From positions 6,701,292-6,765,291 of the forward strand of contig OX422186.1 in assembly GCA_949130485.1 (NCBI GenBank): a DNA stretch of 64,000 nucleotides, read 5' to 3'. Under the pieces are notes generated by a model. It saw nothing but the letters and a program-made list of their open reading frames with translations, had not been told where the DNA came from and made no database searches. Positions 12,834 to 21,601 of the stretch are shown piece after piece. This stretch comes from Agelas oroides. Its lineage: Eukaryota; Porifera; Demospongiae; Agelasida; Agelasidae. The position numbers and the translations under genes are program-made. How positions within the stretch are numbered: the first letter of the stretch is position 1; the number at the start of each line of letters is the position of its first letter.

Positions 12834-13658
12834 TAGAGTGTGGTAGAGTGAGGTAGAGTCGAGTCGAGCCAGGGTAGAGCGGGTTAGAGTGAGGTAGAAT
12901 CGGGTCGAGCCAGGGTAGAGTGTGGTAGAGTGAGGTAGAGTCGGGTCGAGCCAGGGTAGAGTGTGGTAGAGTGAGGTAGAGTCGGGGTAGAGTGTGGTAG
13001 AGTGAGGTAGAGTCGCGGTAGAGTGTGGTAGAGTGAGGTAGAGTCGGGGTAGAGTGTGGTAGAGTGAGGTAGAGTCGGGTCAAGCCAGGGTAGAGTGCGG
13101 TAGAGTGAGGAAGATTCAGGTCAAGCCAGGGTAGAGTGTGGTAGAGTGAGGTAGAATCGGATCGAACCAGGGTAGAGTGTGGTAGAGTAAGGTAGAGTCG
13201 GGTCAAGCAAGGGTAGAGTGTGGTAGAGTGAGGTAGAGTCTGATCGAGCCAGGGTAGAGTGTTGTAGAGTTACGTAGAGTCGGGTCAAGGCAGGGTAGAG
13301 TGTGGTATAGTGAGGTAGAGTAGGGTCAAGTCAGGATAGAGTGCGGTAGGGTAAGGTAGAGTCCGGGTAGAGTGTGGTAGAGTGAGGTAGAGTGAGGTAG
13401 AGTAGGGTTGATCCAGGGGAGAGTGTGGTAGAGTGAGGTAGAGTTGGGTCGGGCCAGGGTAGTGTGAGGTACAGTGAGGTAGAGTCGGGTCGAGCTAGGG
13501 TACAGTGTGGTAGAGTGAGGTAGAGTCGGGTCGACCCAGGGTAGAGTGTGGTACAGTGAGGTAGAGTTGGGTCGAGCCAGGGTAGAGTGTGGTAGAGTGC
13601 GGTAGAGTCGGGTCGAGGTAGGGTAGAGTGTGGTAGAGTGAGGTAGAGTGAGGTAGAG

Positions 13659-13822
13659 TCAGGTCTAGCCAGGGTAGAGCGTGGTAGAGTTAGGTAGAGT
13701 CGGGTCGAGTAAAGGTAGAGTGTGGTAGAGTGAGGTAGAGTCAGGTCTAGCCAGGGTAGAGCGTGGTAGAGTTAGGTAGAGTCGGGTCGAGTAAAGGTAG
13801 AGTGTGGTAGAGTGAGGTAGAG
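13659..13822 (+). repeat. Perfect 82-bp dimer duplication
   Basis: Two 82-bp units (13,659-13,740 and 13,741-13,822) are identical by eye. Each contains TCAGGTCTAGCC, GTAGAGCGTGG, GTTAGGTAGAG and GAGTAAAGG, a combination of rare variants. This is a one-step duplication of exactly two monomers and probably recent. Confidence 0.9.
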
Positions 13823-14019
13823 TCGGGTCGAGTCAGGGTAGAGTGAGGTAGAGTGAGGTAGATTGGGTTGAGCCAGGGTAGAGTGTGGTAGAGTGAGGTA
13901 GAGTCGGGTTGAGCAAGGGTAGTGTGTGGTAGAGTGAGGTAGAGTCGGGTCGAGCCAGGGTACAGTGTGGTAGAGTGAGGTAGAGTCGGGATGACCCAAG
14001 GTAGAGTGTGGTACAGTGA

Positions 14020-14989
14020 GGTAGAGTCAGGTCGAGCCAGGGTAGAGTGTGGTAGAGTGCGGTAGAGTCGGGTCGAGCCAGGGTAGAGTGTGGTAGAGTG
14101 AGGTAGAGTGAGGTAGAGTCGGGTCAAGCCAGGGTAGAGTGTGGTAGAGTGAGGTAGAGTCGGGTGGAGTAAGGGTAGAGTGTGGTAGAGTGAGGTAGAG
14201 TCGGGTCGAGCAAGGGTAGAGTGTGGAATAATGAGGTAGAGTCGGGTCGAACCAGGATAGAGTGAGGTAGAGTAAGGTAGAGTAGGGGTAGAGTGTGGTA
14301 GAGAGAGGTAGAGTCGGCATAGAGTGTGGTAGACTGAGGTAGAGTCTGGTCAAGCCAGGGTAGAGTGTGGTGAAGTGAGGTAGAGTCTGGTCGAGCTAGG
14401 GTAGAGAGTGGTAAAGTGAGGTAGAGTCCGGTCAAGACAGGGTAGAGTGTGGTATAGTGAGGTAGAGTCGGGTCGAGCCAGGGTAGAGTGTGGTGGAGTG
14501 AGGTAGAGTCGGGTCGAGTCAGGGTAGAGTGTTGAAGAGTGAGGTAGAGTCAGGTAGAGCCAGGGTAGAGTGTGGTAGATTGAGGCAGAGTCGTGGTGAG
14601 CCAGGGTAGAGTGTGGTAGAGTGAGATAGAGTCGGGTCGAACCAGGGTACAGTGTGGTAGAGTGAGGTAGAGTCGGGTCGAGTCAGGGTAGAGAGTGGTA
14701 GAGTGAGGTAGAGTTGGGGTAGAGTGTGGTAGAGTGAGGTAGAGTCGGGTCGAGCTAGGAGAAAGTGTGGTAGAGAGAGGTAGAGTCAGGTCGAGCCAGG
14801 GTAGAGTGTGGTAGAGTGAGGTAGAGTAGGCTTGAGACAGGGAAGAGTGTGGTAGAGTGAAGTAGAGTCGGGTCAAGCCAGGGTAGAGTGTGGTAGAGTG
14901 AAGTAGAGTCGGGTCAAGCCAGGGTAGAGTGTGGTAGAGTGAGGTAGAGTCGGATCGAGCCAGGGTAGGGTGTGGTAGAGTGAGGTAGA
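14020..14989 (+). repeat. 2.7-kb-offset duplicated block, copy 1
   Basis: This block recurs at about 16,750-17,680. Distinctive monomers lie at a constant offset of 2,730: GGTGGAGTAAGG at 14,163 and 16,893, GTGGAATA at about 14,223 and 16,953, and GAGAAAGTGTGG at about 14,760 and 17,490. Copy 1 has one extra monomer near 14,890. It ends at the second inversion, while copy 2 continues in normal orientation and shows what the ancestral order was. Confidence 0.85.
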
Positions 14990-15215
14990 TCTACCACTCT
15001 GTACCCTGGCTTGACCTGACTGTACCTCAGTCTACCACACTCTACCCTCACTCGACCCGACTCTACCTCACTCTACCACACTCTACCCCGACTCTACCTC
15101 ACTCTACCACACTCTCTCCTGGCTCGACACGACTCTACCTCACTCTACCACACTCTACACTAGCTCGACCCGACTCCAACACACTCTACCACTTTCTACC
15201 CTTTCTCGACCCAAC
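14990..15215 (-). repeat. In-place inverted block of array A, 226 bp
   Basis: Satellite in the opposite orientation. Its reverse complement matches the uninverted paralogous segment 17,679-17,904, which is also 226 bp. The match includes rare variants in the right order (GAGAAAGGG, GTGTGTTGGAG, GAGCTAGTG, GTCGTGTCGAG, GACTGAGGTACAG), with one substitution noticed. The left breakpoint makes a 12-bp palindrome, GGTAGATCTACC, at 14,984-14,995. At the right end the flip is followed by non-satellite filler before the array resumes at the expected position. Confidence 0.92.
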
Positions 15216-15401
15216 GCGATTTATGTACTGAGGGAACGTTCGCAAAAGAGTGTTTCGGCGAGGGGCAATCTTCCGGGCCACTGTCTAGGGAAGAGCTCCA
15301 ATCGGCAATGAGCTCACAAAACGGATCATTCAGCTTTGGGAGCCCGGAGAAGGCAGTCGGCTTGCAGGCGCAAACCTATATTGTGTTTTTGTACTCGCTG
15401 C
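15216..15401. other. Non-satellite filler, 186 bp
   Basis: This sequence is unlike either satellite. It joins the inverted block on its left, and the array resumes at 15,402 exactly where the paralogous copy (from about 17,904) predicts. No terminal repeats, poly(A) or target duplication are visible. One plus frame is open from about 15,218 to the TGA near 15,403. It has mixed composition (including the peptides EGTFAKECFGEGQ and SFSFGSPEKAVGL) that I do not recognise. It may be a captured piece of a coding or transposon sequence, inserted when the break was repaired. Its origin is unknown. Confidence 0.8.
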
Positions 15402-16112
15402 AGTGAGGTTGAGTCGGGATAGAGTGTGGTAGAGTGAGGTAGAGTCGGGTCGAGCCAGGGTAGAGTGTGGTAAAGTGAGGTAGAGTCTGTTCGAGTCAGG
15501 GTAGAGAGTGGTAATGTGAGGTCGAGTCCGGTCAAGACAGGGTAGAGTGTGGTAGAGTGAGGTAGAGTCGGGTCGAGCCAGGGTAGAGTGTGTTGGAGTG
15601 AGGTAGAGTCGGGTCGAGTCAGGGTAGATTGTGGAAGAGTGAGGTAGAGTCGAGTAGAGCCAGGGTAGAGTGTTGTAGAGTGAGGCAGAGTCGGGGTGAG
15701 CCAGGGTAGAGTGTGGTAGAGTGAGATAGAGTCGGGTCGAACCAGGGTACAGTGTGGTAGAGTGAGGTACAGTCGGGTCGAGGCAGGGTAGAGTGTGGTA
15801 GAGTGATGTAGAATCGGGGTAGAGTGTGGTAGAGTGAGGTAGAGTCGGGTCGAGCGAGGAGAGAGTGTGGTAGAGTGAGGTAGAGTCGGGTCGAGCGAGG
15901 AGAGAGTGTGGTAGAGAGAGATAGAGTCGGGTCGAGCCAGGGTAGAGTGTGGTAGAGTGAGGTAGAGTAGGCTTGAGACAGGGTAGAATGTGGTAGGGTG
16001 AGGTAGAGTCGGGTCAAGCCAGGGTAGAGTGTGGTAGAGTGAGGTAGAGTCAGGTCGAGCCAGGGTAGAGTGTGGTAAAGTTAGGTAGAGTCAGGTCGAG
16101 CTAGGGTAGAGA
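15402..16112 (+). repeat. Array A, segment between filler and DNA transposon
   Basis: Plus-oriented monomers match 17,905-18,480 at an offset of about 2,505. Examples are the GTGAGGTTGAGTC monomer at 15,403 and 17,905, and the GAGCGAGGAGAGAGTG monomer near 15,850 and 18,320. The latter is duplicated here (15,852-15,932), which is one extra 41-bp unit compared with the paralogue. The last nine bases (16,104-16,112) are the left target duplication of the transposon. Confidence 0.88.
16104..16112. repeat. Target-site duplication, left copy (GGGTAGAGA)
   Basis: Nine bases immediately outside the left terminus are repeated at 16,739-16,747 outside the right terminus. The motif is common in array A, so identity alone is weak. 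However, the undisrupted paralogous sites GAGCTAGGGTAGAGAGTGG at about 14,393 and 17,123 contain it once, which supports a true duplication. Confidence 0.8.
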
Positions 16113-16187
16113 TAGCCTCGTTCCCAGCCCCGTTCGAAAAATCGGAGAAAAGGGCCTGGTATCCACTGTTTGCGCATGCGCTTAATT
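16113..16187 (+). repeat. Left terminal inverted repeat (75 bp)
   Basis: It pairs with 16,634-16,738. The outer 15 bp are perfectly complementary. An inner stretch containing CGTTCGAAAAATCGGAG, GGCCTGGTATCCACTG and TTTGCGCATGCGCTTAA also pairs nearly perfectly. Compared with the right arm it lacks 30 bp, including one copy of a 19-bp duplicated segment. The palindrome GCGCATGCGC matches the core of the NRF-1 type binding site. Confidence 0.88.
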
Positions 16188-16633
16188 AGTGCGTAAAGCT
16201 CCCGTGAAATTGTGCAAGGGTGTGTCAAATGACAGTCAATATCATGTGGTTATGAAGTATCACGTTCATATATCGGCTTTTATATTATATCGCCAAAGAG
16301 GCGATCGCTGCTCTCCTAGCCTTTTGCCCAGGCCTTCTGACCCCTGCGCTTATCGTTAATTGAACTGCGCTATCGACCCAGGACCATCTTCACACTACAA
16401 ATGTAAGCTATAACTTCGCCAAAACCCATTAACAGCCAGCATAAATGCTTCATAGATGTCGTGTTTTAGCGCCGTCGCTTCGCCTCGAAGTCCATACAAC
16501 ACGGCAGAATCCAAGCCTTTCAGACAAATACCATTGTCAGCAGTGTACAATTAAATATACGGCAAAATACACGTACGACGTCACGTCACACGGAGGTAAC
16601 ACGGTATTATCCAGAATTCCCGGAATGTCGGGA

Positions 16634-16738
16634 AATTAAGCGCATGCGCAAACAGTGGATACCAGGCCATTTTCTCCGATTTTTCGAACGGGCTCCGATA
16701 TTTCGAACGGGCCTGAACTGGGCCTGGGAACGAGGCTA
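16634..16738 (-). repeat. Right terminal inverted repeat (105 bp) with 19-bp duplication
   Basis: This is the reverse complement of the left arm, plus 30 extra bases. It contains two adjacent 19-bp copies (16,674-16,692 and 16,693-16,711), each starting CTCCGAT and ending TTTCGAACGGG, that differ at one central base. The asymmetry could be a duplication in this arm or a loss from the left arm. Comparison with other family members would decide. Confidence 0.88.
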
Positions 16739-16747
16739 GGGTAGAGA
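16739..16747. repeat. Target-site duplication, right copy (GGGTAGAGA)
   Basis: This is the partner of 16,104-16,112. The sequence then continues GTGGTAAAGTGAGG, exactly as in the empty sites at 14,408 and 17,138. Confidence 0.8.
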
Positions 16748-18159
16748 GTGGTAAAGTGAGGTAGAGTCTGGTCAAGACAGGGTAGAGTGTGGTATAGTGA
16801 GGTAGAGTAGGGTCGAGCCAGGGTAGATTGTGGTAGAGTGAGGTAGAGTCGGGTCAAGCCAGGGTAGAGTGTGGTAGAGTGAGGTAGAGTCGGGTGGAGT
16901 AAGGATAGAGTGTGGTAGAGTGAGGTAGAGTCGGGTCGAGCAAGGGTAGAGTGTGGAATAGTGAGGTAGAGTCGGGTCGAACCAGGATAGAGTGAGGTAG
17001 AGTAAGGTAGAGTAGGGGTAGAGTGTGGTAGAGAGAGGTAGAGTCGGCATAGAGTGTGGTAGAGTGAGGTAGAGTCTGGTCAAGCCAGGGTAGAGTGTGG
17101 TGAAGTGAGGTAGAGTCTGGTCGAGCTAGGGTAGAGAGTGGTAAAGTGAGGTAGAGTCCGGTCAAGACAGGGTAGAGTGTGGTATAGTGAGGTAGAGTCG
17201 GGTCGAGCCAGGGTAGAGTGTGGTGGAGTGAGGTAGAGTCGGGTCGAGTCAGGGTAGAGTGTTGAAGAGTGAGGTAGAGTCAGGTAGAGCCAGGGTAGAG
17301 TGTGGTAGATTGAGGCAGAGTCGGGGTGAGCCAGGGTAGAGTGTGGTAGAGTGAGATAGAGTCGGGTCGAACCAGGGTACAGTGTGGTAGAGTGAGGTAG
17401 AGTCGGGTCGAGGCAGGGTAGAGAGTGGTAGAGTGAGGTAGAGTTGGGGTAGAGTGTGGTAGAGTGAGGTAGAGTCGGGTCGAGCTAGGAGAAAGTGTGG
17501 TAGAGAGAGGTATAGTCAGGTCGAGCCAGGGTAGAGTGTGGTAGAGTGAGGTAGAGTAGGCTTGAGACAGGGAAGAGTGTGGTAGAGTGAAGTAGAGTCG
17601 GGTCAAGCCAGGGTAGAGTGTGGTAGAGTGAGGTAGAGTCGGATCGAGCCAGGGTAGAGTGTGGTAGAGTGAGGTAGAGTTGGGTCGAGAAAGGGTAGAA
17701 TGTGGTAGAGTGTGTTGGAGTCGGGTCGAGCTAGTGTAGAGTGTGGTAGAGTGAGGTAGAGTCGTGTCGAGCCAGGAGAGAGTGTGGTAGAGTGAGGTAG
17801 AGTCGGGGTAGAGTGTGGTAGAGTGAGGTAGAGTCGGGTCGAGTGAGGGTAGAGTGTGGTAGACTGAGGTACAGTCAGGTCAAGCCAGGGTACAGAGTGG
17901 TAGAGTGAGGTTGAGTCGGGATAGAGTGTGGTAGAGTGAGGTAGAGTCGGGTCGAGCCAGGGTAGAGTGTGGTAAAGTGAGGTAGAGTCTGTTCGGGTCA
18001 GGGTAGAGAGTGGTAATGTGAGGTCGAGTCCGGTCAAGACAGGGTAGAGTGTGGTAGAGTGAGGTAGAGTCGGGTCGAGCCAGGGTAGAGTGTGTTGGAG
18101 TGAGGTAGAGTCGGGTCGAGTCAGGGTAGATTGTGGAAGAGTGAGGTAGAGTCGGGTAG
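16748..18159 (+). repeat. Array A: uninterrupted paralogue of 14.0-16.1 kb
   Basis: Plus-oriented monomers match 14,020-14,980 (offset 2,730), then the inverted block 14,990-15,215 in the original orientation (17,679-17,904), and then 15,402 onward (offset about 2,505). It therefore serves as the internal reference for reconstructing the rearrangement to its left. No gene is seen. Confidence 0.88.
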
Positions 18160-19805
18160 AGCCAGGGTAGAGTGTTGTAGAGTGTGGTAGAGTGAGATAG
18201 AGTCGGGTCGAACCAGGGTACAGTGTGGTAGAGTGAGGTACAGTCGGGTCGAGGCAGGGTAGAGTGTGGTAGAGTGATGTAGAATCGGGGTAGAGTGTGG
18301 TAGAGTGAGGTAGAGTCGGGTCGAGCGAGGAGAGAGTGTGGTAGAGAGAGATAGAGTCGGGTCGAGCCAGGGTAGAGTGTGGTAGAGTGAGGTAGAGTAG
18401 GCTTGAGACAGGGTAGAATGTGGTAGGGTGAGGTAGAGTCGGGTCAAGCCAGGGTAGGGTGTGGTAGAGTGAGGTAGAGTCGGGTCGAGGCAGGGTAGAG
18501 TGTGGTAGAGTGGGGTAGAGTCGGGTCGAGCCGGGGTTGAGTGTGGTAGAGTGAGGCAGAGTCTGGGTAAGGTGTGGTAGAGTGAGCTAGAGTCAGGTCG
18601 AGCCAGGGTACAGTGTGGTAGATTGACGTAGAGTCGGGTCGAGCCAGGATAGAGTGTGGTAGAGTGAGGTAGAGTCGGGGTAGAGTGTGGTAGAGTGAGG
18701 TAGAGTCGGGTCGAGCGAGGGTAGAGTGTTGTAGAGTGAGGTAGAGTCGGGTCGAGCCAGGGTAGAGAGTGGTAGAGTGAGGTAGAGTCTGGTCGAGCCA
18801 TGGTAGAGTGTAGTAGAGTGAGGTAGAGTCGGGTCGAGCAAGGGTAGAGTGTGGTAGAATGAGGTAGAGTCAGATCGAGCCAGGGTAGAGTGTGGTATAT
18901 GGAGGTAGAGTCGGATCGAGCCAGGATGGAGTGTGGGAGAGTAAGGTAGAGTGGGGATAGAGTGTGGTAGAGAGAGTTAGAGTCGGCATAGAGTGTGGTA
19001 GAGTGAGGTAGAGTCGGGTCTAGACAGGGTAGAGTGTGGTAGAGTGAGGTAGAGTCGGATCGAGCCAGGGTAGAGGGTGGTAGAGTGAGGTAGAGTCGGG
19101 TTGAGCTAGGGTAGAGTGTGGTAGAGTGAGGTAGAGTCGGGTCGAGCCAGGGTAGAGTGTGGTAGAGTGAGGTAGAGTCGGGTCGAGTCAGGGTAGAGTG
19201 TGGTAGAGTAAGGTAGAGTCGGGTAGAGCCAGGGTAAAGTGTGGTAGAGTGAGGTAGAGTCGGGGCGAGCCAGGGTAGAGTGTGGTACAATGAGATAGAG
19301 TCGGGGTAGAGTGTGGTAGAGTGAGGTAGAGTCGGGTCGAGCTAGGATAGGGTGTGGTAGAGAGAGATAGAGTCGGGTCGAGCCAGGGTAGAGTGTGGTA
19401 GAGTGAGGTAGAGTCGGGTCGAGCCAGGGTAGAGTGTGGTAGAGTGAGGTAGAGTAGGCTTGAGCCAGGGTAGAGTGTGGTAGAGTGAGGTAGAGTCGGG
19501 GTAGAGTTTGGTAGAGTGTGTTAGAGTCGGGTCGAGCTAGGGTAGAGTGTTGTAGAGTGAGGTAGAGTCGGGTCGAGCTAGGGTAGAGTGTGGTAGAGTG
19601 GGGTAGAGTCAGGTCGAGCCAGGGTTGAGTGTGGTAGAGTGAGGTAGAGTTGGGGTAGAGTGTGGTAGAGTGAGGTAGAGTCGGGTTGAGCCAGGGTAGG
19701 GTGTGGTAGAGTGATGTAGAGTTGGGTCGAGCCAGGGTAGATTGTGGTAGAGTGAGGTAGAGTTGGGTCAGGTCAGGGTAGAGTGTGGTAGAGTGAGGTA
19801 GAGTC
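18160..19805 (+). repeat. 1.7-kb higher-order repeat, copy 1
   Basis: This is the first of three long repeats. A marker monomer group (GAGCGAGGAGAGAGTG) lies at 18,321, 20,004 and 21,800. A second group with GGTACAGTGTGGTAGATTG lies near 18,608, 20,291 and 22,087. Both give spacings of 1,683 and 1,796 bp. The 249-bp minus-strand frame at 18,593-18,841 is translated identically in all three copies. No gene is seen. Confidence 0.88.
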
Positions 19806-21601
19806 GGGTTGAGCCAGGGTAGAGTGTTGTAGAGTGAGGCAGAGTCGGGGTGAGCCAGGGTAGAGTGTGGTAGAGTGAGATAGAGTCGGGTCGAACCAGG
19901 GTACAGTGTGGTAGAGTGAGGTACAGTCGGGTCGAGGCAGGGTAGAGTGTGGTAGAGTGATGTAGAATCGGGGTAGAGTGTGGTAGAGTGAGGTAGAGTC
20001 GGGTCGAGCGAGGAGAGAGTGTGGTAGAGAGAGATAGAGTCGGGTCGAGCCAGGGTAGAGTGTGGTAGAGTGAGGTAGAGTAGGCTTGAGACAGGGTAGA
20101 ATGTGGTAGGGTGAGGTAGAGTCGGGTCAAGCCAGGGTAGAGTGTGGTAGAGTGAGGTAGAGTTGGGTCGAGGCAGGGTAGAGTGTGGTAGAGTGGGGTA
20201 GAGTCGGGTCGAGCCGGGGTTGAGTGTGGTAGAGTGAGGCAGAGTCTGGGTAAGGTGTGGTAGAGTGAGCTAGAGTCAGGTCGAGCCAGGGTACAGTGTG
20301 GTAGATTGACGTAGAGTCGGGTCGAGCCAGGATAGAGTGTGGTAGAGTGAGGTAGAGTCGGGGTAGAGTGTGGTAGAGTGAGGTAGAGTCGGGTCGAGCG
20401 AGGGTAGAGTGTTGTAGAGTGAGGTAGAGTCGGGTCGAGCCAGGGTAGAGAGTGGTAGAGTGAGGTAGAGTCTGGTCGAGCCATGGTAGAGTGTAGTAGA
20501 GTGAGGTAGAGTCGGGTCGAGCAAGGGTAGAGTGTGGCAGAATGAGGTAGAGTCAGATCGAGCCAGGGTAGAGTGTGGTATATGGAGGTAGAGTCGGATC
20601 GAGCCAGGATGGAGTGTGGTAGAGTAAGGTAGAGTGGGGATAGAGTGTGGTAGAGAGAGTTAGAGTCGGCATAGAGTGTGGTAGAGTGAGGTAGAGTCGG
20701 GTCGAGCAAGGTTAGAGTGTGGTAGAGTGAGGTAGAGTCGGGTCTAGACAGGGTAGAGTGTGGTAGAGTGAGGTAGAGTCGGATCAAGCCAGGGTAGAGG
20801 GTGGTAGAGTGAGGTAGAGTCGGGTTGAGCTAGGGTAGAGTGTGGTAGAGTGAGGTAGAGTCGGTTCGAGCCAGGGTAGAGTGTGGTAGAGTGAGGTAGA
20901 GTCGGGTAGAGCCAGGGTAGAGTGTGGTAGAGTGAGGTAGAGTCGGGGCGAGCCAGGGTAGAGTGTGGTAGAATGAGATAGAGTCGGGGTAGAGTGTGGT
21001 AGAGTGAGGTAGAGTCGGGTCGAGCTAGGATAGGGTGTGGTAGAGAGAGATAGAGTCGGATCGAGCCAGGGTAGAGTGTGGTACAATGAGATAGAGTCGG
21101 GGTAGAGTGTGGTAGAGTGAGGTAGAGTCGGGTCGAGCTAGGATAGGGTGTAGTAGAGAGAGATAGAGTCGGGTCGAGCCAGGGTAGAGTGTGGTAGAGT
21201 GAGGTATAGTCGGGTCGAGCCAGGGTAGAGTGTGGTAGAGTGAGGTAGAGTAGGCTTGAGCCAGGGTAGAGTGTGGTAGAGTGAGGTAGAGTCGGGGTAG
21301 AGTGTGGTAGAGTGTGTTAGAGTCGGGTCGAGCTAGGGTAGAGTGTTGTAGAGTGAGGTAGAGTCGGGTTGAGCTAGGTTAGAGTGTGGTAGAGTGGGGT
21401 AGATTCAGGTCGAGCCAGGGTTGAGTGTGGTAGAGTGAGGTAGAGTTGGGGTAGAGTGTGGTAGAGTGAGGTAGAGTCGGGTTGAGCCAGGGTAGGGTGT
21501 GGTAGAGTGATGTAGAGTTGGATCGAGCCAGGGTAGATTGTGGTAGAGTGAGGTAGAGTTGGGTCAGGTCAGGGTAGAGTGTGGTAGAGTGAGGTAGAGT
21601 C
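19806..21601 (+). repeat. 1.8-kb higher-order repeat, copy 2
   Basis: It begins at the GGTTGAGCCAGGGTAGAGTG monomer that is followed by GTTGTAGAGTGAGGC. It is longer than copy 1 because of an extra local duplication near 20,940-21,180 (the segment ending in GCTAGGATAGGGTGT is repeated). Long stretches, for example 20,280-20,340 against 18,597-18,657, are identical by eye. Confidence 0.88.

Larger units (their letters stand above)
12834..14989 (+). repeat. Array A, segment between the two inversions
   Basis: Plus-oriented 41-bp and 31-bp monomers resume after the first inversion. The segment holds several runs of 31-bp monomers (about 12,980-13,080) and the dimer duplication at 13,659-13,822. 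From about 14,020 onward it contains a block repeated at 16,750-17,660. No gene or regulatory element is visible. Confidence 0.9.
16113..16738. mobile_element. Non-autonomous inverted-repeat DNA transposon, 626 bp
   Basis: The element begins TAGCCTCGTTCCCAG and ends with the exact reverse complement. The terminal inverted repeats extend inward to CGCATGCGCTTAATT, giving about 75 bp on the left and 105 bp on the right. It is bracketed by the 9-bp duplication GGGTAGAGA (16,104-16,112 and 16,739-16,747). Intact sites without the element survive in paralogous repeats at 14,399-14,407 and 17,129-17,137. The interior (16,188-16,633) has no transposase. Its longest plus frame, about 64 codons, matches nothing I recognise. 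Long inverted repeats and a 9-bp target duplication fit Mutator-like or similar families, but superfamily assignment is inference. The termini resemble repeats I associate with cnidarian genomes, by recall only. Confidence 0.9.

Noticed and set aside
14984..14995. GGTAGATCTACC palindrome as a recombinase site
   Set aside because: It is fully explained as the head-to-head junction created by the inversion. The other inversion has no such palindrome.
16445..16639. Small plus-strand frame inside the DNA transposon as a transposase
   Set aside because: It has only 64 codons, runs into the right inverted repeat, and shows no catalytic motif. The element looks non-autonomous.
18121..19290. Long minus-strand frame (389 codons) and its relatives as a Ser/Thr/Pro-rich repeat protein
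   Set aside because: The frame is a by-product of a satellite whose minus strand lacks stops. The same peptide is read in all three frames, many frames begin with GTG, and there is no signal peptide, no splice context and no non-repeat domain.
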